Part shown: positions 18,236 through 24,814 of the stretch, piece by piece
Position numbering within the stretch: the stretch's first letter is position 1
Layout: every line of letters begins with the position of its first letter
DNA from: JBCCSZ01 sp039199225
Lineage (GTDB): Bacteria; Bacteroidota; Bacteroidia; Chitinophagales; Saprospiraceae
DNA: 33,693 nt
Reading direction: 5' to 3'
NCBI GenBank assembly: GCA_039199225.1
Contig: JBCCSZ010000044.1
Coordinates: forward strand, 1-33,693
Program-made: the position numbers and the translations under genes
The notes under the pieces: generated by a model
Seen by the model: the letters and a program-made list of their open reading frames with translations, nothing else
Told to the model about the DNA's origin: nothing
Database searches by the model: none

Positions 18236-18580
18236 ATGATTCCTTTTCCCGAAAACAAGCATACATTTAAAATGTTATGTGAAAATGGAGACGACAAAGT
18301 CGTTTACTGCTGCGAATGCCAAGTATTTCACGTACACTACGGCACCGTTGGGCTGGATTTGTCCATCAATGCCATGCAATCTCTCATGCAGACCTTGGAG
18401 CTGTTTTTAGACCGATTTGGAGGATTGGCAGACCAAGAATGTCGCTGTATTGAGGTCGGAACGCCATATCGTGGCATTCGTCTGATACTTTCTGTCTCAG
18501 ATCTCCGTATATTTGGCGCGATGTTACAAGATGCTTATGCGGCCTACGAAGATCACTTCTGGAAACCGCGCTACAATTAG
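18236..18580 (+). CDS. Small DUF6686-like protein
   Basis: This is a 114-residue cytoplasmic protein from the ATG at 18236 (MIPFPENKH); a start at 18206 would place the operator within 15 bp of the coding region and is less likely. The CENGDDKVVYCCECQVFHVHYG segment carries a C...CxxC cluster like that of short Bacteroidota proteins annotated DUF6686, in which a C-x-x-C pair precedes an HxxYG. That assignment is from memory. The remainder is a Leu-rich helix (MQSLMQTLELFLDRF) and a variable C-terminus. It heads the operon with FNR and ChaN (37 bp to the next start), so a role linked to iron or redox handling is plausible but unproven. Confidence 0.65.
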   Translation: MIPFPENKHTFKMLCENGDDKVVYCCECQVFHVHYGTVGLDLSINAMQSLMQTLELFLDRFGGLADQECRCIEVGTPYRGIRLILSVSDLRIFGAMLQDAYAAYEDHFWKPRYN

Positions 18581-18617
18581 CAGCATTTACTATTAAAGAA
18601 ATACACAATCGAACGAT

Positions 18618-19679
18618 ATGATAAAGACGGATATGCTCATCATTGGTGCTGGCCCGACCGGTTTGTTTACAGTATTCGAAGCTGGGCTGCTACAAATGAA
18701 ATGTCATCTGATAGATGCCTTGCCCGAGCCAGGAGGTCAATGCACGGAAATCTATCCCAAAAAGCCCATTTACGATATTCCGGCCTATCCAGAGATATTG
18801 GCAGGTGACTTGGTCGAACGGCTGATGGAGCAGATCAAGCCTTTCACGCCAGGATTTACCTTGGGCGAGCGGGCAGAAACCCTGGAAAAGCAAGAGGACG
18901 GCAGCTTCATCGTAACCACCAATGCCGGAACGAAGCACCATGCCCCGATCGTAGTGATTGCTGGAGGTTTGGGTTCTTTTGAACCGCGCAAACCACCTAT
19001 TTCCAACATTGGCGATTTTGAAAAAAAGGGTGTAGAGTATATGGTCAAGGAGCCTGAAATGTATCGCGATAAGAAGGTGGTGATTGCCGGAGGTGGTGAT
19101 TCTGCTTTGGATTGGTGCATCTTTTTGGCCGATATGTGTTCTGAGTTGTACCTAGTCCACAGACGCAAAGAGTTTCGGGGGGCCTTGGATTCTGTTGAAA
19201 AGGTAGCCGAGCTGGCCAAGGCGGGCAAGGTGAAGTTGATTACGGACGCCCAGGTCGTCGAGCTACACGGCAAAGACCACCTTCAGGCGGTTGTGGTGAA
19301 GCACAAGGACCGCAGCATGGAAAATTCCTATGTCGAGACGGATCATTTTGTTCCACTCTTTGGACTGGCCCCCAAGCTAGGGCCGCTGGGTAGCTGGGGA
19401 TTGGAATTAGAAGGCAATGCCATCAAGGTCAACAATGCGTTGGATTACCAAACCAATATTCCCGGTGTTTTTGCCATCGGCGACATCAATGCTTATCCCG
19501 GAAAGCTGAAACTGATTTTATCCGGCTTTCACGAAGCAGCAATCATGTGTCAATTTGCTTATCAAATCCTTCATCCGGGCAAGCGCTTCACCCTGAAGTA
19601 TACCACTGTGGGCGGCGTACAGGGCTTCGACGGAACTGTGAAGGAGGCTAAAAAAGCGGTGGTCAAAAAAATCGGATGA
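18618..19679 (+). CDS. Ferredoxin-NADP reductase, thioredoxin-reductase-like (YumC type)
   Basis: This is a 353-residue flavoprotein of usual length for this class. The FAD site GAGPTG is at 10-15, and an E-PGGQCTEIYPKKPIYDIPAYP segment follows as in YumC-like enzymes. The NADPH site is GGGDSALDW (158-166) and the second FAD motif is GDINAYPGK (288-296). The CxxC disulfide of true thioredoxin reductases is absent, which favours reduction of ferredoxin or flavodoxin by NADPH. The 3' end overlaps the ChaN start by 4 bp (ATGA), so the two are translationally coupled. The operator at 18177 suggests common regulation with the iron-type AraC/ABC locus. Confidence 0.9.
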   Translation: MIKTDMLIIGAGPTGLFTVFEAGLLQMKCHLIDALPEPGGQCTEIYPKKPIYDIPAYPEILAGDLVERLMEQIKPFTPGFTLGERAETLEKQEDGSFIVTTNAGTKHHAPIVVIAGGLGSFEPRKPPISNIGDFEKKGVEYMVKEPEMYRDKKVVIAGGGDSALDWCIFLADMCSELYLVHRRKEFRGALDSVEKVAELAKAGKVKLITDAQVVELHGKDHLQAVVVKHKDRSMENSYVETDHFVPLFGLAPKLGPLGSWGLELEGNAIKVNNALDYQTNIPGVFAIGDINAYPGKLKLILSGFHEAAIMCQFAYQILHPGKRFTLKYTTVGGVQGFDGTVKEAKKAVVKKIG

Positions 19680-20548
19680 TGAAACAACTAATACCGGCAT
19701 TTACCTTCGGGCTGCTCGCTTTGCTGCTCCCCTTGTCAGGATTTGCGCAAGCCGATGAAGCGTTTAAGATTTACGATACGCGTACGCAAAAGACCATTTC
19801 TTTGGAGCAATTGGTGTCTGAGGTCGATCAGACGGATGTCCTCTTTTTTGGAGAGGAGCACAACGACAGCATCGCCCATTTGCTGCAAGACAAATTGTAC
19901 ACCCTCCTACTCGATCGCTACAAGACCGTCGCGCTCAGCTTGGAGATGTTCGAAACCGATTGTCAGCAAGTACTGGACGAATACCTCCAGGGCCACATCA
20001 CTGAAAGTAAGCTGACGAACGATGCCCGGGCCTGGTCCAATTACCCCAAAGCCTACAGTCCTTTGGTGGAAACAGCCAAGCAAAGAAAGCAAGTAGTCAT
20101 TGCAGCTAACGCGCCCCGGCGCTACGTGAACATCGTGAGTAGAAATGGCTTATCGGCACTGAAAAAACTGCCCAAGTCTTCTCGACGGTACCTGCCTCCT
20201 ATGCCCATTTTCACAGCGGATGCTCCCTACGAAAAGAGGTTTCGGGAGATCATGGGAGACACGGGCCACAACCTGGACATCAACTTCTTTCATGCGCAAT
20301 GTACCTGGGACGCTACCATGGCCTACCGCATCTATCGGCATTGGCGAAAGAACAAAAAGGACTTGGTCTTTCACCTCAACGGACGTTTTCATACAGACTA
20401 TCGGCACGGAACCGTTGCCCAATTGCAAAGACAGAAGAAAAAGTTGAAGATTAAAAACATCAGCTGTTTTCCAGTCGATGATTTCGATCAACCCAATTGG
20501 AAGGCTTATTCGGACATTGGTGATTTTGTCATCATCAGTAGAAGATAG
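19676..20548 (+). CDS. ChaN-like haem-binding protein
   Basis: This is a 290-residue protein with a signal peptide (about 1-25, ending GFAQ-A). Family segments are DVLFFGEEHNDS (55-65), SLEMFE (88-93), AANAPRRYVN (143-152), HAQCTWDATMAYRI (about 206-219) and FHLNGRFHTDY (232-242). ChaN-type proteins bind haem and are usually iron-regulated, so coupling with a ferredoxin reductase is consistent with haem or iron use. No lipobox Cys is visible after the signal, so it is more likely periplasmic or surface-exposed and soluble than a lipoprotein. The start ATG at 19676 overlaps the FNR stop; a second ATG lies one codon later. Confidence 0.87.
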   Translation: MMKQLIPAFTFGLLALLLPLSGFAQADEAFKIYDTRTQKTISLEQLVSEVDQTDVLFFGEEHNDSIAHLLQDKLYTLLLDRYKTVALSLEMFETDCQQVLDEYLQGHITESKLTNDARAWSNYPKAYSPLVETAKQRKQVVIAANAPRRYVNIVSRNGLSALKKLPKSSRRYLPPMPIFTADAPYEKRFREIMGDTGHNLDINFFHAQCTWDATMAYRIYRHWRKNKKDLVFHLNGRFHTDYRHGTVAQLQRQKKKLKIKNISCFPVDDFDQPNWKAYSDIGDFVIISRR

Positions 20549-20569
20549 CGAATTCCGGTTGTGGAGAAA

Positions 20570-21562
20570 TTACACCCGCCGGAGCTTCCCGGGAGTATAG
20601 CCAAATCGCCTTTTGAAGGCCGTCGTGAAGTGTTGAGCGTTTTTGTAACCAATGCGGTCTGACACTTCATTGACTGTTAGTTTTTCGTCTAGAAGCATTC
20701 GCTTGGCATGGTTCATCTTAACGGTATTCCAATAATTAAAAACCGTTGTTCCGAACACCTCTTTGAACCCTTTTTTCAGCGTGTATTCATTGGTTTCAAA
20801 TTGTTGGGCCAGTTGCATCAAGGTGTATGAGTTGCCAAGGTGTTCGGCAAGGTATTTCCGAACGGCATACATCTTTTCGACATCCTTTTTCTTCAAACTA
20901 CTACTTGGTGGAGCTGTTATCGAAAGTATTTGCTCCAATTGCAGCAACAGCAACTCCATTACCTTGGCTTCCAGATACATCCGCTTAAAAATCCCTTTTC
21001 GATTGCAGTTCAGTATCTCCTGGATTAGCAAGTGCATGGCCTGCGTAATGGGATAGTGGTAATGACTAAGCATAGAGGTTTCCTTCCGATCCAGTGATTG
21101 CAAAAAGGCAAAAAAGCACCTTTTCCCCTCGGGTAGAAATCGCTTAAAAAAACCCGGTGTCAAATTGATCTCGAATACTTGGATGTTTTGGCAAGGTGCA
21201 TAAAAGGCTAAGCCGCGAAAGTTAGAAGCATAAACGATGTTGTGCTGGTTGACCCCAAATTGATAGGTCTGCTTTGTGGCATGGTCTTCGACTTTGGCAT
21301 TGCCCTGCAAGGCAAAATGCAATTCTACCGTTTCCATATCGGACTCAAAACCCAATTGGGTCAGACGATCCATGTGCATATTGCCATAGCCAATGTGGAT
21401 ATTCTCCATAAATATCTCGCGATAACTGCCTTTTCCACCAATCAGTTGTGCAGAAAACACACGCTCTGTTATACCGCCTTCTGAAGTGGAACTAAAGCGA
21501 TTCGGATAAGTATTCTCCACCAAAATCTCCTGTAAATCAGCGTCTTTGAGTCTTACTTTCAT
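20570..21562 (-). CDS. AraC-family transcriptional regulator (PchR-like)
   Basis: This is a 330-residue regulator with an N-terminal sensing domain (about 1-225) and a C-terminal double HTH (about 230-330). The HTH contains LAQQFETNEYTLKKGFKEVF and VSDRIGYKNAQHFTTAFKRRFGYTP, as in PchR-like regulators of siderophore and iron uptake genes. An AAGGA sits 5 nt before the ATG, a better Shine-Dalgarno than most genes here. It converges on ChaN (21 bp apart) and is divergent from the ABC operon across the palindrome at 21640-21656. Whether it binds that palindrome itself is unknown; such inverted sites more often bind dimeric repressors such as the DtxR type. Confidence 0.9.
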   Translation of the reverse strand: MKVRLKDADLQEILVENTYPNRFSSTSEGGITERVFSAQLIGGKGSYREIFMENIHIGYGNMHMDRLTQLGFESDMETVELHFALQGNAKVEDHATKQTYQFGVNQHNIVYASNFRGLAFYAPCQNIQVFEINLTPGFFKRFLPEGKRCFFAFLQSLDRKETSMLSHYHYPITQAMHLLIQEILNCNRKGIFKRMYLEAKVMELLLLQLEQILSITAPPSSSLKKKDVEKMYAVRKYLAEHLGNSYTLMQLAQQFETNEYTLKKGFKEVFGTTVFNYWNTVKMNHAKRMLLDEKLTVNEVSDRIGYKNAQHFTTAFKRRFGYTPGKLRRV

Positions 21563-21639
21563 TTCCTTCTTACGTAGTTTTTTCTCCGTCTCGCGTATTA
21601 CAAGACTGCCATTACTTATCGATCTTTACAATATCGTAA

Positions 21640-21656
21640 TTATTTAGACTAAATAA
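21640..21656. promoter_or_regulatory. Perfect 17-bp palindromic operator between araC-like and ABC genes
   Basis: TTATTTAGACTAAATAA is perfectly symmetric about the central A. It is 78 bp from the AraC start and about 110 bp from the ABC ATG at 21767. The core TTAGACTAA resembles sites of DtxR/MntR-type metal repressors; this is a resemblance only. It shares 14 of 17 positions with 18177-18193 near the FNR/ChaN operon. Confidence 0.6.
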
Positions 21657-21766
21657 AAATAAGCTATTTATCTAATAGATGCCAACACAGCATCTCTAAA
21701 GTTCGAAACCTATTCCTTTTGTTGCTCCACATTGCTGCAAGCCCGGAGCTAAAATCTAAAGTTCAC

Positions 21767-22570
21767 ATGGAATTAGTCGTAAACAATCTATCCAAGACAT
21801 ATCCAAATGGCGTTCGGGCGCTGAAGAATGTCAGTCTCCGTATTGGACGTGGCATATTCGGTTTGCTGGGGCAGAATAGAGCTGGTAAATCAACCTTGAT
21901 GCGCACCATTGCCACTGTGCAGGAAGCAGACCAAGGCAGCATTCATTTCAATGGCATCGATGCCTTCCGCCAGCCACAATCACTATGGAAAATCCTTGGC
22001 TACTTACCACAGGAATTCGGTGTCTATCCCAATATCACAGCAGAAAAGCTTTTGCATTATATGGCAGACCTTAAGGGTATTGCCAAAAAATCAGAGCGGC
22101 AAGAAGTGGTCACCTCCCTGTTGGAGAAGGTCGGTCTGTTCGATGTACGCAAGAAAAAACTCAGTTGCTATTCCAACGGAATGAAGCAGCGATTCGGCCT
22201 TGCACAAGTCTTAATCGGCCATCCCAAATTGATCATTGTAGACGAACCGACGGCTGGCCTAGCCCCTGTAGAACGCAATCGTTTTTACGATTTATTAGCA
22301 GCATTAAGCGAGCACAAGGTCGTTGTTTTATCTACTCACCTCATAGAGGATGTCAGCATGCTCTGCAGCGATGTGGCCGTCATGGACAGGGGTGAAATAT
22401 TGTTGACAGGAAAACCTAGCGAGATTGAAAATGCACTGCGGAACCGGCCTTGGGAAGTCCGAATCAACAAGGAAAAAGTCGACCGATACCAAGCAGCTCA
22501 CCAAGCCATTGCTTCGAGATTTAAGCTTAGTAGACGGCTGACTGGATTTAAAATCACTCAAAAAAAATAA
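21767..22570 (+). CDS. ABC transporter ATP-binding protein
   Basis: This is a 267-residue ATPase from the ATG at 21767 (MELVVNNLSKTYPNGVRALK); an upstream ATG at 21719 adds 16 unlikely residues. Walker A is GQNRAGKST, where Asn-Gly of the common GPNGAGKST is replaced by Asn-Arg. The Q-loop region QEFGVYPN, the signature YSNGMKQR (Asn where SGG is usual), Walker B LIIVDEPTAGL and the switch His STHLIEDV are all present, so it is probably active. It is somewhat shorter than typical members of its class at the C-terminus. No permease gene follows; the next gene, 5 bp away, encodes a methyltransferase-like membrane protein. The transported substrate is unknown. Confidence 0.88.
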   Translation: MELVVNNLSKTYPNGVRALKNVSLRIGRGIFGLLGQNRAGKSTLMRTIATVQEADQGSIHFNGIDAFRQPQSLWKILGYLPQEFGVYPNITAEKLLHYMADLKGIAKKSERQEVVTSLLEKVGLFDVRKKKLSCYSNGMKQRFGLAQVLIGHPKLIIVDEPTAGLAPVERNRFYDLLAALSEHKVVVLSTHLIEDVSMLCSDVAVMDRGEILLTGKPSEIENALRNRPWEVRINKEKVDRYQAAHQAIASRFKLSRRLTGFKITQKK

Positions 22571-22575
22571 AACCA

Positions 22576-23157
22576 ATGTCTGGACTTACTTTAAAAATAA
22601 TCTTTATGGTCTTTTGGTTTGCAACTGGCATCATTCGCTATCCGCATAGCCAAAGGCAAAAGAAAAATCAAATCAGAACGGATAACAAATCGGGCTTGGA
22701 AAAATTGCTGCTGGCCATCGTAAGTTTGGGCATGCTCATCCTACCAGTTTTATTCGTGATTACTCCCCTCTTAGATTTTGCAAATTACGAACTGCCAACC
22801 GGCCTTTCGATCGTTGGCATCGTCCTGATTCCCATATCGCTTTGGCTATTTTATAAATCGCATAAAGACCTGGGCCGCAATTGGTCTCCCAGTTTGGAGG
22901 TAACAACGGAGCACACCTTGATTACAGAGGGTGTCTACAAGCACATTCGACATCCGATGTATAGTGCAATTTGGCTGTGGGTCATCATCCAGGCGCTTTT
23001 GCTCCACAACTACATTGCCGGACCAGCAGGGATGGTAACTTTTGCATTGCTGTATTTCCTTCGGGTGGATGTGGAAGAAAATATGATGCTGCAGGAGTTT
23101 GGCGATTCCTATGCCAATTATATAAAAAGATCGGGTAGGCTTTTTCCAAAGTTCTAG
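22576..23157 (+). CDS. Isoprenylcysteine-carboxylmethyltransferase-like membrane protein
   Basis: This is a 193-residue protein with about four to five hydrophobic segments. The C-terminal half carries HIRHPMYSAIWLWVI (about 119-134) and VEENMMLQEFGDSYANYIKR, the RHPxY and EE-x-x-x-EF signatures of the ICMT/PEMT family, in which AdoMet is bound at the membrane and an S-linked or lipid-linked substrate is methylated. In bacteria the substrate is rarely known. It begins 5 bp after the ABC ATPase, so both are likely one transcript. It ends 4 bp from the convergent DUF6090-like gene. Confidence 0.82.
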   Translation: MSGLTLKIIFMVFWFATGIIRYPHSQRQKKNQIRTDNKSGLEKLLLAIVSLGMLILPVLFVITPLLDFANYELPTGLSIVGIVLIPISLWLFYKSHKDLGRNWSPSLEVTTEHTLITEGVYKHIRHPMYSAIWLWVIIQALLLHNYIAGPAGMVTFALLYFLRVDVEENMMLQEFGDSYANYIKRSGRLFPKF

Positions 23158-23161
23158 TTTC

Positions 23162-23731
23162 TCATTTTCCCTCTTCCTGATGCTCTTCCAGATAATCTTG
23201 GTAGAGAGACTGCAACTGGCTTTCCGTATCAATGACATTGGAGACGTGAATGGCAAATTTCAATTTGCTTTGCTTGTCTGACTTTTCCATGGCTTCGAAA
23301 GCATAATCCGCTAGTTTATCAAATTTCTTTTCAAGCAGTGTTTTCAGGTCTTCCATTTCTATGAGTTGCGAAATGAGTTTATACTCGACCAACTCTGCTT
23401 TAGAGGAAACAAAAAACCGAAGGCCGATGATTTTTATATTTGGAAATTGAAAGCCACCTGATTTTTGGATCACTGTTCTGATGGATTGGGAATCATCCTC
23501 AAAGTAGGTGACGATGGAATCTTGCAGGGCCGTGTGTTTTAATAAAATTCCATCCAGAGATTTTTTGCTTTGCAGCACCTCCCATTGGATGGAGCTAAGC
23601 GTCGCTTCGACAAATTTTTGATTATTTAAATCTTCTTTCCAACTGTTGATGAATAGGGCGATTAGAATGCCAAAGACAACGACCAACATTTCCTTTACAA
23701 CCTTCCTGAAAGTATTCGTCTGCATTTTCAT
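23162..23731 (-). CDS. DUF6090-like single-TM protein
   Basis: This is a 189-residue protein with one TM near the N-terminus (about 11-29, VVKEMLVVVFGILIALFINS) directly followed by WKED, the arrangement seen in Bacteroidota DUF6090-like proteins. The remainder is predicted helical and charged (SLYQDYLEEHQEEGK), suggesting an extracytoplasmic coiled region. The family name is from memory; function unknown. It stands alone on the minus strand, convergent with the ICMT-like gene. Confidence 0.6.
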   Translation of the reverse strand: MKMQTNTFRKVVKEMLVVVFGILIALFINSWKEDLNNQKFVEATLSSIQWEVLQSKKSLDGILLKHTALQDSIVTYFEDDSQSIRTVIQKSGGFQFPNIKIIGLRFFVSSKAELVEYKLISQLIEMEDLKTLLEKKFDKLADYAFEAMEKSDKQSKLKFAIHVSNVIDTESQLQSLYQDYLEEHQEEGK

Positions 23732-23838
23732 GCCATATTTTAATTCACAAATTGCAATTGCCAGCTGATTAATCGCCCAGCAGTTGAAGAGAAAACTTTA
23801 ACTCGGGTCTTTGCCCTGAAGTCAAACGTTTTCCTGCT

Positions 23839-24477
23839 TTAAACCAACTGAGCTACTTTTTTTAACAGAGATTGTGCAGCTTTGTTGTAATCATTGCGCT
23901 GCAGTGAAATGCTTCCTACCACTCGCTCAGGGGCTACTTGGTAGTAAAAACTTTGATCGTAGTAATCCAATAAGACATCTACAAAAGCGGGCCAGTCGCC
24001 ATTCCGCAAGTAGTACCGACAAGCCTTGCTCCTTTCCAATCCAAGCTTGGGTGCCAAAGTATCGATGGCTTGTTCGACAACTGAGAGCGGCGCCCCCAAG
24101 TAGTCAGCCAAAATATTGGCCACCCGAATCGTTCGATCTGTGCGCAGCAGCAAAACCGGCGCTGCCTCCATTTGCTGAAAAAGAGACTTGGGAATGTCTA
24201 AGCTTCCGAGGTAAGGCCCCTCACTTTCTAGGAAAATTGGTTGAGACAAATCCATCTTCTGCCATTGCTGTTCCAAGCATTCATAAAAACTTTGTCGCGT
24301 TGGCTGGGCGCGCTTTTGCAAGTTTCCAAATGCCGACCCCTTGTGTGCTGCCAAGCCTTCCAGATCAATGACTTGCGCACCCATTGCCGACAGGCGCTTG
24401 AGCAAACGTGTCTTCCCACAACCTGCCTTACCGGCGATGAGGTACAAAGAAGCGGCAGGTGGAAAGGAAGGTTTCAA
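23839..24477 (-). pseudogene. mnmH: P-loop half of tRNA 2-selenouridine synthase (MnmH/SelU), likely truncated
   Basis: This is a 212-residue frame that matches the C-terminal P-loop domain of MnmH/SelU: Walker A GKAGCGKT (16-23), the diagnostic IDLEGLAAHKGSAFG (37-51) and LESEGPYLG (83-91). Full-length enzymes are about 350 residues, with an N-terminal rhodanese domain carrying the catalytic Cys; that half is absent. The frame has no ATG before the P-loop. It can only start at TTG 24477, with an in-frame TGA a few codons upstream and a terminator at 24516-24546. So it is either an N-terminally deleted gene or a rare standalone domain. Split SelU proteins are known in methanogenic archaea. 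I lean to truncation. Confidence 0.65.
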
Positions 24478-24515
24478 AAGTGCGAATTTTCAAAAGTCGA
24501 TGATCGATTAAATTG

Positions 24516-24546
24516 AAAAAGCGAAGTGCGTTGCACTTCGCTTTTT
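24516..24546 (-). terminator. Rho-independent terminator
   Basis: A perfect 14-bp stem (AAAAAGCGAAGTGC with GCACTTCGCTTTTT) has a 3-nt loop. The flanking A-run and T-run make it usable on both strands. It lies 269 bp past the stop codon of the 24815-26767 gene, on its strand, so it probably ends the giant-pair transcript. Confidence 0.85.
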
Positions 24547-24569
24547 GGATGTACTTAATAATTAAATTA

Positions 24570-24705
24570 AGAAAAGAGTTTTACACCAACTAAGAGGACT
24601 GTCATTTCCAACTGAAAGCCTAAGATCGTTCGAGGGCCGGACCATGATGTGCCGGGAAAACCACTACTAGAACCGTACTCCAAAACTAAGGGTTACAACT
24701 ATCAT
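24570..24705 (-). other. Possible small ORF, frameshifted or leaderless
   Basis: The frame read from 24692 to 24570 is 41 codons, ends at TAA (24567-24569) and has a natural-looking composition (GSSSGFPGTSWSGP, then ILGFQLEMTVLLVGVKLFS). It lacks an ATG; an overlapping frame begins with ATG at 24705 (MIVVTLSF), with AAGGAG about 17 nt upstream. Removing one C in the CCC at 24690-24692 would join them into a single peptide of about 45 residues. It ends 21 bp before the terminator. The alternating hydrophobic tail could be the last strand of an outer-membrane beta-barrel remnant. No family is recognised. Confidence 0.3.
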
Positions 24706-24729
24706 ATCTATTTCTTGGTGGCTCCTTGT

Positions 24730-24746
24730 ACTGTTTCAAAAACAGT
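24730..24746 (+). other. Short 7-bp hairpin with T-tail on plus strand
   Basis: ACTGTTT-CAA-AAACAGT is followed by TTT on the plus strand. No plus-strand gene precedes it within about 200 bp, and on the minus strand there is no T-tail. Its role, if any, is unclear. The rest of 24478-24814 not covered by the terminator and small ORF shows nothing else. Confidence 0.35.
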
Positions 24747-24814
24747 TTTGCTTCTGCAATATTAAGTTACATTCTAAAGATATGATTTTTCTGACATATT
24801 AAAAAGATTCTGAC

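Noticed and set aside
23839..23857. tRNA-like D-arm on the minus strand (GTAGCTCAGTTGGTT)
   Set aside because: It is the codons for VAQLV-stop of the SelU fragment. The acceptor, anticodon and T arms do not fold, and no TTCRA loop is present.
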